Assembly: GCA_017645485.1 (NCBI GenBank)
Contig: JAGCOI010000026.1
Location: 1 to 5,671 of the forward strand
Source of the DNA: Alphaproteobacteria bacterium
GTDB lineage: Bacteria; Pseudomonadota; Alphaproteobacteria; RF32; CAG-239
DNA length: 5,671 nt
Reading direction: 5' to 3'
Shown: in pieces, positions 1-5,623 of the stretch
Layout of the letters: the number at the start of each line of letters is the position of its first letter
Position numbering within the stretch: the first letter of the stretch is position 1
Program-made: the position numbers and the translations under genes
Notes under the pieces: model-generated
The model's database searches: none
What the model was told of the DNA's origin: nothing
Seen by the model: the letters and a program-made list of their open reading frames with translations, nothing else

Positions 1-615
1 GGTTATTTGGACGAACAATTGTTGAAACGTTATATGGCCCCGATTGCCACCAACCTTGCAACCAATGCATTGGCGTTTGTGATGGCCAGCGGCAGTGAAA
101 CAACTTCATCAAACGGAAGTACAACACAAGATGCCCGTGCGGCTGCGGCACAAGATGCAAGACAAGGTTTTCAAAACGATATGCAACAGGTATTTCAAGA
201 TTTGATGCAACGTATGACAAATATTCAGACGGTAACATATGTGCCTGCCGGTACGCGTTTGATTATTTATCCGAAAGTTGATTTATGGCTCAGAACGTTT
301 GAAAGAGAACAGTCGGATCAATACAGCAAAGAAGCAATGAGCAAACCGGAAGCCTTTATTGATGACAGAGATCCCGTGGGGTCGCTTCATAAAGGAAATG
401 CAGGTGGCAAAAAGACCACAAGCGGCGGCGGCTCTTCAACGGTGGCTTATGACGGCGAAAGTGCCGATGTTCAGCCGGCGGCGCCCGTGTTGATTGATGA
501 TGCGGCATTAAAGAAGAAAAATAGACAGCAAAAAGGTGCAACACCGCCACCGCCGTCAATTTCTTCCGGTTCCGGTTCAAAATCTTCGGATTCGTCCTCA
601 GGTGCGCTTTTCTAG
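1..615 (+). CDS. virB10: VirB10/TrbI-like type IV secretion channel protein, C-terminal part (5' truncated)
   Basis: The reading frame is open from base 1, so the gene starts upstream; 204 C-terminal residues are visible. VirB10 proteins span the periplasm from the inner membrane to the outer-membrane pore and couple ATPase energy to channel opening. Visible residues 6-30 form a mostly hydrophobic helix (LLKRYMAPIATNLATNALAF), as expected for the antenna that lines the outer-membrane pore. After an Ala/Gln-rich helical stretch (about 45-75) comes TYVPAGTRLIIYPKVDLWL (79-97), matching the family's last strands (V.AGT.+.+.....DL). Residues 105-204 form an unusual hydrophilic tail rich in Gly, Ser, Lys and Pro (PPPP, SGSGSKSSDSSSG). 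The VirB11-like ATPase follows after 13 bases, which supports the call. The IcmE/DotG branch of the same superfamily is an alternative, because the helix differs from classical VirB10. Family membership is fairly sure; the exact subtype is not. Confidence 0.72.
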   Translation, partial: GYLDEQLLKRYMAPIATNLATNALAFVMASGSETTSSNGSTTQDARAAAAQDARQGFQNDMQQVFQDLMQRMTNIQTVTYVPAGTRLIIYPKVDLWLRTFEREQSDQYSKEAMSKPEAFIDDRDPVGSLHKGNAGGKKTTSGGGSSTVAYDGESADVQPAAPVLIDDAALKKKNRQQKGATPPPPSISSGSGSKSSDSSSGALF

Positions 616-622
616 AAAGGAG
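616..622 (+). promoter_or_regulatory. Ribosome binding site that fixes the VirB11 start
   Basis: AAAGGAG lies 6 bases before the ATG at 629 and immediately after the stop codon of the virB10-like gene. It decides for the 629 start over an in-frame ATG at 536, which lies inside the upstream gene and would add 31 Arg-rich residues unlike any VirB11 N-terminus. Confidence 0.85.
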
Positions 623-628
623 ACGGGT

Positions 629-1603
629 ATGAGTAGTTCTTTTACGGTTTTGGAATCTGTTTTAAGGCCTCTGTCTTATTGGTATAATCAAGACAATATT
701 GAAGAGGTTGCCATTAATTGCGAGGGCAAAGTATGGCTCAGACTTCGCGGTAAGAGAGCATATCCGTGGGTAATGTACGAAGATGAAAAATTAACGAAAG
801 AATATTTAACGGATTTATTATATATTGTGGCAAATACGTATGAATTGCCGTTTGATCCGGTTTCGGGTTCACCGCTTGTGTTTACGGAATTGCCGGGCGG
901 ACACCGTTTTTCCGCTATTGCCGGTAAGAATGTTTTATATGATGAAAACGATTTAACGGGCGGGGTTGCCTTAACAATTCGTGTGCACAGTGAACAAGTG
1001 GCTTTCGGTCTTGCCGATTATGGTTTGTCTCAAGGTAAGGCCTTGCATAAAATAAATCCGCTTAAAGATATTAAAGACCCTGAAGATCCTTATGAACGCT
1101 TGCTTTTATCAATTAAACGCGGCGACCATATTTTGGTCAGTGGTGCAACGGCAACCGGTAAAACAACGTTTTTAAATAACTTATTGAAAATTTTGGATAT
1201 ACATAAACGCATTATTACCATTGAAGATACGCGTGAATTGTTGGTGCCGCATCCGAATCGTGTTCATGTGGTGTTATCAAGAACGGAACAGACAAACCAA
1301 ATGGATTATGCTAAAGTGATTGATCTTGTGGTGCGTTTTACGCCTGATGCGATTATCGGCGGTGAAATCTCAACCTCAAATGCCGGTGCTTTGTGGGAGT
1401 TGATGGGCTCAGGACACGATAACTGTTTGGCAACCATTCACGCAGAAAGTTCCGAGGCCGCTTATCAGGCCTTTACGGATCGTATTTTACATACATATCC
1501 CGCAATTGACAGAGCGAAAACAATTGAAGAAATGCGCCATAAATTAAGGGTTGTTCAAATAAACAGAGACGGTAACTTAAGAGCCATTACCGAAGTAACC
1601 TAA
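629..1603 (+). CDS. virB11: VirB11-like type IV secretion system ATPase
   Basis: This is a hexameric traffic ATPase of the VirB11/GspE superfamily that sits at the cytoplasmic face of the inner membrane and powers type IV secretion assembly or transport. The protein has 324 residues, near the usual 330-345. The N-terminal domain (about 1-150) has the VirB11-type patterns NIEEVAIN and LPGGHRFSAI. The C-terminal RecA-like domain carries Walker A GATATGKT (172-179), the Asp box IEDTREL (198-204), Walker B DAIIGGE with the conserved Glu246, and the His box GHDNCLATIHAES (262-274). All key residues are present, so it should be active. Walker A is less Gly/Ser-rich than the common GGTGSGKT. It follows the VirB10-like gene by 13 bases, the canonical VirB10-VirB11 order, and is surely cotranscribed with it. 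No VirD4 coupling protein follows, so this looks like the operon end. A GspE/PilT-type assignment is less likely given the gene order and N-domain. Confidence 0.93.
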   Translation: MSSSFTVLESVLRPLSYWYNQDNIEEVAINCEGKVWLRLRGKRAYPWVMYEDEKLTKEYLTDLLYIVANTYELPFDPVSGSPLVFTELPGGHRFSAIAGKNVLYDENDLTGGVALTIRVHSEQVAFGLADYGLSQGKALHKINPLKDIKDPEDPYERLLLSIKRGDHILVSGATATGKTTFLNNLLKILDIHKRIITIEDTRELLVPHPNRVHVVLSRTEQTNQMDYAKVIDLVVRFTPDAIIGGEISTSNAGALWELMGSGHDNCLATIHAESSEAAYQAFTDRILHTYPAIDRAKTIEEMRHKLRVVQINRDGNLRAITEVT

Positions 1604-1607
1604 AAAT

Positions 1608-2222
1608 TTAATAAAATTTAAGAGACACTTTGCTGATAGCTTGCACGACATCCGTGCCGTTGCAGTGCTGTGCGGCTTCGGTAATAGACATAGGTTTCCT
1701 TTGTCTGTTTTCAATAAAGTAGTTGTCCGGTGTGTCAGGATAATTCGGTTCTTGATTGCCGTATCCGACGGAAACGCCTAAAAAGCCGTATTCTTCATGA
1801 TATCCCCAATCGGTGAGTGCCAAGCCGACGCAAGCTTCAACGGGTAAATTTGTATATGTCAAAATAAAAGCGGTGTTATCGGGACCGTTTCTGCCGGCTT
1901 TGCCCAAAGAGATGATGATATCACCCTTATATTCATTAACAAGAGCATTGTCAGTGCCAATCATACGTTCTGTGGCAATGTTGTATTTAATAGCCGTTTG
2001 TGCATTAAAACTTTCATAATTGTCGGTGTTGCCGTAAAATGAACGTATGTTGGTTGCCATAACGGCAATTTGGGAAATCGTTTCATTTAGACGATAGCGA
2101 CGCATGGCTTTGGAATAACTGACAATACCGCCGGCACTTAAAACGCCGATAATGGTAAGGACGCCAATCATTTCAAGCATGCTTCTGCCTGATATTTGAG
2201 AATGGTTAATTATTGCACTCAT
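1608..2222 (-). CDS. Type IVb-like prepilin / PilS-type pseudopilin
   Basis: The product is 204 residues with a prepilin signal: a 12-residue leader ending in Gly12, then R13 with Glu17 at mature position +5, followed by an unbroken hydrophobic helix (IGVLTIIGVLSAGGIV, about 19-34). Prepilin peptidase should cleave after Gly12 and leave a mature protein of 192 residues assembled from the inner membrane. The globular part has two cysteines only, Cys131 (in EACVGLALTDWG) and Cys187 (in ITEAAQHCNGT). Their spacing and setting resemble the C-terminal disulfide loop of type IVb pilins such as PilS, with the chain ending soon after in a hydrophobic strand (VSLKFY). The start is backed by AAAGGAG (complement of 2230-2236), 7 bases upstream. 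It faces the VirB11 gene tail to tail with a 4-base gap. No pilus assembly ATPase, platform or peptidase gene is visible, so it may be a major pilin, a minor pilin, or one of several related pseudopilins. Confidence 0.82.
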   Translation of the reverse strand: MSAIINHSQISGRSMLEMIGVLTIIGVLSAGGIVSYSKAMRRYRLNETISQIAVMATNIRSFYGNTDNYESFNAQTAIKYNIATERMIGTDNALVNEYKGDIIISLGKAGRNGPDNTAFILTYTNLPVEACVGLALTDWGYHEEYGFLGVSVGYGNQEPNYPDTPDNYFIENRQRKPMSITEAAQHCNGTDVVQAISKVSLKFY

Positions 2223-2304
2223 CTTAATACTCCTTTAACATAGGCTATCAATATATGACGAAACTGACAAGATTATCTTTAGTCATAAAATTTTGAAGTG
2301 TTTA

Positions 2305-2333
2305 TTGATTTTTAAAATAAAATAAACTATATA
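2305..2333 (+). promoter_or_regulatory. Putative sigma70 promoter for the Bax inhibitor-1 gene
   Basis: A -35 box TTGATT (2305-2310) and a -10 box TATATA (2328-2333) are separated by 17 bases. Transcription would begin near 2340, giving a leader of about 33 bases with AAAGGAG (2360-2366) before the ATG. The region is very AT-rich, so chance matches are possible. No equally good promoter was found for the divergent pilin gene in the same intergenic stretch. Confidence 0.55.
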
Positions 2334-2372
2334 AATAAAAAGACGTTTAATTAATCTGCAAAGGAGAAAAAA

Positions 2373-3083
2373 ATGGAAATTAAAACCTATTCGCCCGCTG
2401 TGGAACGTGCGGGTGTCGATGAGGGATTGCGTGCCTATATGCTTAAAGTATATAATTATATGGCGGGCGGTCTTGTGTTGACGGCACTTTCGGCTTATGC
2501 AACCGTTAATACGCCGTTGTTTAATTTGTTTTTTAATGCAAACGGCTTGACAGGTTTCGGTTGGCTTATCTTTTTAGCACCTCTTTTAATGGTTTTTGTG
2601 TTTAACAGTGTTGTCAGACGGGGCACTATCGGACAGGTTCAGGGTGTGTTCTGGGGATTTTCCGCTTTAATGGGTATGTCAATTGCGCCCGTTATGTTGA
2701 TTTATACGGCTTCGTCAATGACACGTGTGTTTTTGATTACGGCCGGAACTTTCGGTGCCATGAGTTTGTACGGATACACCACAAAGCGTGATTTAACCGG
2801 TGTGGGTTCTTTTTTGATTATGGGTTTGTGGGGCGTGATTATTGCGAGCATCGTTAACATCTTTTTGAAAAGTCCGGCAATGTATTATGTGTTATCTTAC
2901 ATATCTGTTGCCATCTTTGTCGGTTTAACGGCTTATGATACACAGAAAATCAGATCTTTATATGCATCTGCCGATGGAGAAGATACTTTAATTCGTAAAG
3001 CGGTTGTCGGTGCTTTGGAATTATATCTTGATTTTATCAATCTGTTTTTAAGCCTGCTTCGTATTATGGGCAACAGAAGATAA
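2373..3083 (+). CDS. Bax inhibitor-1/YccA (UPF0005) family membrane protein
   Basis: This 236-residue inner-membrane protein has about seven hydrophobic segments (roughly 28-45, 62-80, 90-112, 117-134, 143-164, 169-187, 212-231), the length and topology usual for bacterial BI-1 proteins. Family hallmarks are YNYMAGGLVLTA (27-38), TAYDTQKIR (186-194) and the C-terminal LYLDFINLFLSLLRIMG (217-233). Asp189 and Asp220 lie in the positions of the acidic pair that, in the Bacillus homologue YetJ, forms a pH-sensing latch for calcium leak. Bacterial members include YccA, which modulates FtsH proteolysis, and YbhL; which role applies here cannot be told from sequence. The start has AAAGGAG 6 bases upstream. 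The gene appears to be a single unit with its own promoter and a strong terminator just downstream. The family call is very safe, the physiological role open. Confidence 0.95.
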   Translation: MEIKTYSPAVERAGVDEGLRAYMLKVYNYMAGGLVLTALSAYATVNTPLFNLFFNANGLTGFGWLIFLAPLLMVFVFNSVVRRGTIGQVQGVFWGFSALMGMSIAPVMLIYTASSMTRVFLITAGTFGAMSLYGYTTKRDLTGVGSFLIMGLWGVIIASIVNIFLKSPAMYYVLSYISVAIFVGLTAYDTQKIRSLYASADGEDTLIRKAVVGALELYLDFINLFLSLLRIMGNRR

Positions 3084-3108
3084 AATCGGCTTAATTTATG
3101 CGAGGAAG

Positions 3109-3139
3109 AAAAGCTTCGGAATTTATCCGAAGCTTTTTT
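3109..3139 (+). terminator. Rho-independent terminator between convergent genes, possibly bidirectional
   Basis: A perfect 12-bp stem (AAAAGCTTCGGA at 3109-3120 with its complement at 3126-3137) encloses a 5-base ATTTA loop. It ends in a run of six T (3134-3139), part of which pairs in the stem. It lies 25 bases after the BI-1 stop. Read on the other strand, the hairpin ends in TTTTCTT, so it may also stop transcription of the convergent ymdB-like gene, which ends at 3146. Confidence 0.88.
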
Positions 3140-3145
3140 AATGAT

Positions 3146-3934
3146 TTAAGGTTTAAGGAAGATACGCTCTATTTTTTGAGCAAGTCCCGTTTCATCGCTT
3201 GTTTCGATAAAGACGGCGGCAAGTGTTCCGGCACCTTTGGAAGGAATTAAGCGATCTGTCGGATATTTTCTTAAAAGTCTTGCAATCGGTGTGGCTTCTT
3301 CAAAGCCCAAAACAGATTGGTAATCGCCGCACATACCGACATCCGTTAAATAAGCGGTTCCGTTTTTTAAGATACATTCATCTGCAGTCGGTACATGTGT
3401 ATGTGTGCCGATAACGGCAGAAACACGACCGTCAAAATAATGCGCAAACGAAATTTTTTCGGAGCTGGCTTCGGCATGAATATCAACCAAAATCGCATCT
3501 GCGCCATGTTGTAATGAATGTTTTGAGAGAACTTCTTCAAGCGCCTTGACGGGACAATCCAATGCTTCCATAAAAACACGCCCCATAACTTGTGCAACCA
3601 TAAGTTTTTTGCCGTTTGCAAGTTCTAAAACGGTAAATCCGCGACCGATGGTACCGGCAGGATAATTTAAAGGACGAATAATCCGTTTATCGGAATCTAA
3701 AAAAGGCAGAATGTCGCGTTGGTCAAAAACGTGATTGCCGGTTGTGATTAAATCGACGCCGACTTCAAAAAAATCACGACAAATGCCCGGTGTTAAGCCG
3801 AAACCGTGTGCGGCATTTTCCGCATTAACAATAACGGCATCCGCCTGATATTGTTTTTTGATGTTTTGTATATGTTTTAATACGGCATCGCGCCCCGGTC
3901 TGCCGACCACATCACCGCAATATAAAATTTTCAT
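3146..3934 (-). CDS. ymdB: YmdB-type (TIGR00282 family) metallophosphoesterase
   Basis: This cytoplasmic calcineurin-like phosphoesterase has 262 residues, the normal family length. In Bacillus subtilis the YmdB homologue hydrolyses 2',3'-cyclic nucleotides and affects biofilm and nanotube formation; the substrate here is an inference from that. The full set of expected metal ligands is present: Asp8 in YCGDVVGRPGR, Glu39 and Asn40 in VNAENA, Asn67 and His68 in TGNHVFD, His153 in DIHAEASSEK, and His178 and His180 in GTHTHVPTAD. TDVGMCGD (197-204) is another family signature. Translation starts at the ATG read from 3934, with only a weak ribosome site (AGTGAG, complement of 3941-3946). It is a lone gene here, convergent with the BI-1 gene and divergent from the hydrolase. 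Nothing suggests damage or transfer. The Escherichia coli gene also called ymdB is an unrelated macrodomain protein. Confidence 0.95.
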   Translation of the reverse strand: MKILYCGDVVGRPGRDAVLKHIQNIKKQYQADAVIVNAENAAHGFGLTPGICRDFFEVGVDLITTGNHVFDQRDILPFLDSDKRIIRPLNYPAGTIGRGFTVLELANGKKLMVAQVMGRVFMEALDCPVKALEEVLSKHSLQHGADAILVDIHAEASSEKISFAHYFDGRVSAVIGTHTHVPTADECILKNGTAYLTDVGMCGDYQSVLGFEEATPIARLLRKYPTDRLIPSKGAGTLAAVFIETSDETGLAQKIERIFLKP

Positions 3935-3965
3935 TTTTTACTCACTGTTTAAAAAATATGTTGCT

Positions 3966-3994
3966 TTGGTAGCATAAAAGAATTTTGATGTCAA
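3966..3994 (-). promoter_or_regulatory. Possible promoter for the ymdB-like gene
   Basis: On the - strand a perfect -35 box TTGACA (complement of 3989-3994) stands 17 bases before a weak -10 TACCAA (complement of 3966-3971). An overlapping alternative is TTGCTT, 16 bases, TATGCT. Either would give a leader of roughly 25-30 bases. The perfect -35 is the main support; the -10 is poor. Confidence 0.4.
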
Positions 3995-4072
3995 GCAAAA
4001 GGGCAACAGATGATGTCGGTATTGTTTGAAAATTCACTATTTTCGTATCTGACCACAACCAAAAGATATAAA

Positions 4073-4100
4073 TTGATTTTTTTGATATTTGAGGCATAAT
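4073..4100 (+). promoter_or_regulatory. Putative sigma70 promoter for the hydrolase/lipoprotein gene
   Basis: TTGATT (4073-4078) and CATAAT (4095-4100) are 16 bases apart. Initiation would fall near 4107, almost on the ATG at 4109, which would make the message leaderless or nearly so. That fits the lack of any usable ribosome site there. A second overlapping pair, TTGATA (4082-4087) with TGTTAT (4105-4110), would initiate even later, beyond that ATG. Confidence 0.42.
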
Positions 4101-4116
4101 CGATTGTTATGAAAAA

Positions 4117-4845
4117 GTGGTTTGTTTTTTGTTGTCTGCCTGTCAGAGTGTTCGGGTGCCGGCGGATTTTGTTTATCACGAAATTAAAACATCGACATTT
4201 ACGATAGCATCCTGGCAAAAAGTAACAAATCCGGATGCCGGATATAGGGTTTATATTGAAGGAGACGGGGCTGCTTTTAAGGCAAACGGGTTACCTTCAA
4301 ATAATCCGACGCCACATGGTGTTTTTATGCGCGATATTTGCTTTAAAGATGATGCGCCGAATGTTGTTTATCTCGCAAGGCCGTGTCAATATGTGAGGGA
4401 TAATCGGTGCAAGGTTGATTATTGGACAACAAAAAGATTTGCCCCTGAAGTGGTGGAAGCGGAATATGCAGCCGTTGAGCAAATTACTAAAGGAGAACCC
4501 GTAACCTTAATCGGTTTTTCGGGCGGGGCTCAGATTGCGGGACTGATTGCCGTGTTGCATCCGAAGTTGAATGTTCAAAAAGTGATAACCATTGCAGGCA
4601 ATTTAGACCACAAAGCATGGACGGATTATCATAAGTTGCCGGCGCTTGATGGTTCGCTTAATTTGAAAGATTACAAAAAAGCTTTTGCGCAAATCCCGCA
4701 AAAACATTTTGTCGGCCAAAAGGATAAAGTGATACCACCCGTATTAACCGAAAAATTTGTTGCCGGCGATAGAATTGTTGCGGTTAAAAGCGCATCACAC
4801 GCCAAAGGGTGGGATGAAATATATCAAGAAGTTTATGAGCAGTAA
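4117..4845 (+). CDS. Alpha/beta-hydrolase-fold putative lipoprotein, N-terminus uncertain (possible frameshift)
   Basis: The body is a serine hydrolase of the alpha/beta fold, a conserved but uncharacterised proteobacterial group recognisable by YIEGDGAAF (46-54), NNPTPHG (62-68), VVYLARPCQY (83-92) and DYWTTKRFAPEVV (101-113). The likely catalytic triad is Ser135 in the nucleophile elbow GFSGG (133-137), Asp203 in GQKDKVIPP and His228 in SASHAKGW. Numbering is from the GTG at 4117. The first residues hold a lipobox, LSAC, with Cys9, which suggests export and lipid anchoring at the envelope. From this GTG the signal would be too short and lacks the usual lysines. ATG-AAA-AAG at 4109 would supply them but is in another frame; one extra base in the A5 run (4112-4116) or the T6 run (4125-4130) would join the two. 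No ribosome site suits the GTG. Substrate unknown. The hydrolase fold is fairly certain, the start is not. Confidence 0.8.
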   Translation: MVCFLLSACQSVRVPADFVYHEIKTSTFTIASWQKVTNPDAGYRVYIEGDGAAFKANGLPSNNPTPHGVFMRDICFKDDAPNVVYLARPCQYVRDNRCKVDYWTTKRFAPEVVEAEYAAVEQITKGEPVTLIGFSGGAQIAGLIAVLHPKLNVQKVITIAGNLDHKAWTDYHKLPALDGSLNLKDYKKAFAQIPQKHFVGQKDKVIPPVLTEKFVAGDRIVAVKSASHAKGWDEIYQEVYEQ

Positions 4846-4870
4846 ACTTTATGGGCTCAAAAACAATAAG

Positions 4871-4899
4871 AGATCCCGAGGACAAGCCTCGGGATGACG
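4871..4899. repeat. REP-like palindromic element of alphaproteobacterial type
   Basis: A perfect 9-bp stem, ATCCCGAGG (4873-4881) and CCTCGGGAT (4887-4895), has an ACAAG loop and flanks AG and GACG. Read on the - strand it is CGTCATCCCGAGG, CTTGT, CCTCGGGATCT. This closely follows the CGTCATCCCGG..CTTG..CCGGGATC pattern of dispersed intergenic repeats I know from many Alphaproteobacteria. It lies 25 bases after the hydrolase stop and is more GC-rich than its surroundings. Only one copy is in the window, so dispersal cannot be shown here. Confidence 0.7.
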
Positions 4900-4905
4900 G
4901 TTTTT
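4873..4905 (+). terminator. Probable terminator of the hydrolase gene, formed by the palindromic element
   Basis: The GC-rich 9-bp hairpin (4873-4895) is followed after GACGG by a T5 run (4901-4905) and more T-rich sequence. The 5-base gap before the T run is longer than ideal, so termination may be partial. Position right behind the hydrolase stop supports the role. Confidence 0.5.
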
Positions 4906-4942
4906 ATTTGTGCCTTAGGATGAAGGATTTGGTTATATTGAT

Positions 4943-4975
4943 AAAAAAACGTGTATCCGAAAAGGATACACGTTT
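4943..4975 (-). terminator. Rho-independent terminator of the small beta-barrel gene
   Basis: A perfect 12-bp stem (AAACGTGTATCC at 4947-4958, complement at 4964-4975) has a 5-base loop. On the - strand it runs into seven T (complement of 4943-4949). It begins 3 bases beyond the stop codon of the - strand gene. On the + strand the stem ends in TTTGTT, so it may also serve as backup for the hydrolase transcript. Confidence 0.88.
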
Positions 4976-4977
4976 GT

Positions 4978-5484
4978 TCATAAGTCTATGGCAACACCCA
5001 TACGTAATGTCAGATTTTGGAATTTACGCTCATCAAAAGAGGATGGCCACATATAAGCAACCTCTATATTAAGCAATAAAAAATTTTTAAGCGGAAGGTA
5101 TATGCCCGCTTCAATCTTCGGATGCCAAACTTCATCTGTTAAAATGCGTGAACCATCAGTTTCGGTGTAGCCCAGCCATGGTATGATGCCAACCATTGCA
5201 TAAATGTCATATACTTCATCAATCAGGATACCGGCCGAAGGAGAAAAATAAAAATGACTTAAATTTTCTCTGTATTCGGGGATTGGAATCTGTGTGCAAC
5301 CTATTTCAAGTTTCACACGCAACCGGTCGGCATTTCCGAGTATAGATAAGCCCGTAATCGGTTGTTTGGTAAAAAAATTGTACCCTTCATGAATGGCAAC
5401 TCTACCGTAAAGTTCACAACTTTGTGCAAAAGATGTTACACTGAGCACTAATGCACTAATCAATACAATTATACATTTCTTCAT
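4978..5484 (-). CDS. Small secreted protein, probable outer-membrane beta-barrel, function unknown
   Basis: I do not recognise a specific family. The 168-residue product begins with a clean Sec signal peptide: Lys2-Lys3, a hydrophobic core (CIIVLISALVLSVTSF), and a cleavage site after Ala20 (SFA, then Gln21). The mature 148 residues are a run of alternating polar and hydrophobic segments, for example LRVKLEIGC (55-63), HFYFSPSAGILI (77-88), YDIYAMVGIIPWLGY (92-106), PKIEAGIYLPL (122-132), FLLLNIEVAYMW (135-146) and NLTLRMGVAIDL (157-168). This pattern fits a small, roughly eight-stranded barrel or porin-like protein. It ends in Leu rather than the usual Phe. The two mature cysteines (23 and 63) could form a disulfide. 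The ATG read from 5484 is preferred over a GTG at 5517 because it gives the correct signal peptide and the GTG overlaps the likely promoter. No good ribosome site is seen. It is a lone gene with its own terminator. Confidence 0.75.
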   Translation of the reverse strand: MKKCIIVLISALVLSVTSFAQSCELYGRVAIHEGYNFFTKQPITGLSILGNADRLRVKLEIGCTQIPIPEYRENLSHFYFSPSAGILIDEVYDIYAMVGIIPWLGYTETDGSRILTDEVWHPKIEAGIYLPLKNFLLLNIEVAYMWPSSFDERKFQNLTLRMGVAIDL

Positions 5485-5507
5485 AAAATAATAGTTAACT
5501 GCACCAA

Positions 5508-5516
5508 AGTATAGCA
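5508..5516 (-). promoter_or_regulatory. Extended -10 promoter for the small beta-barrel gene
   Basis: On the - strand the sequence is TGCTATACT, an extended -10 (TGnTATACT). Transcription would begin near 5501, leaving a leader of about 17 bases before the ATG at 5484. The -35 region is an A/T run without a clear TTGACA match, as is common for extended -10 promoters. Confidence 0.5.
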
Positions 5517-5541
5517 CTTTTTTAAAAAAAGAAAAGCATTA

Positions 5542-5571
5542 TTTACAAAAAAATAATAGACTTTTTATAAA
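5542..5571 (+). promoter_or_regulatory. Putative sigma70 promoter for the gene starting at 5624
   Basis: TTTACA (5542-5547) and TATAAA (5566-5571) are 18 bases apart, each one mismatch from consensus. Initiation near 5579 would give a leader of about 45 bases. The AT-rich surroundings lower the weight of the match. Confidence 0.45.
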
Positions 5572-5623
5572 AAACATATCACAATCGGATTTAAACGAAG
5601 ATATGAAAATGAGAGTATAGAAT

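Noticed and set aside
536..628. In-frame ATG at 536 extending the VirB11-like protein by 31 residues
   Set aside because: It lies inside the virB10-like gene, adds an Arg-rich segment not typical of the family, and the ATG at 629 has a perfectly placed AAAGGAG.
1813..2019. 68-codon + strand frame inside the pilin gene
   Set aside because: Antisense shadow of the pilin gene, whose own start, ribosome site and conserved motifs are clear.
4109..4207. 32-codon frame from the ATG at 4109 as a separate small gene
   Set aside because: After the first eight or so codons the peptide is basic and featureless while the other frame encodes the lipobox and hydrolase; more likely the displaced start of that gene.
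3991..4218. Open frame of 75 codons on the - strand across the ymdB-hydrolase gap
   Set aside because: It covers the promoter region and overlaps the hydrolase start; composition is random-looking and there is no ribosome site or family signal.
4851..5072. Open frame starting MGSKTIRDPEDKPRDDG on the + strand
   Set aside because: It is a translation of the palindromic repeat and the following terminator, then reads antisense through the end of the beta-barrel gene; no family resemblance.
5485..5517. GTG at 5517 as the start of the beta-barrel gene
   Set aside because: It would bury the signal peptide behind 11 extra residues and it overlaps the TGCTATACT promoter, so it would probably not be in the transcript.
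5603..5620. Five-codon mini-frame MKMRV before the last gene, as a leader peptide
   Set aside because: Too short to carry a recognisable attenuation signal, with no hairpin after it; probably chance in AT-rich DNA.
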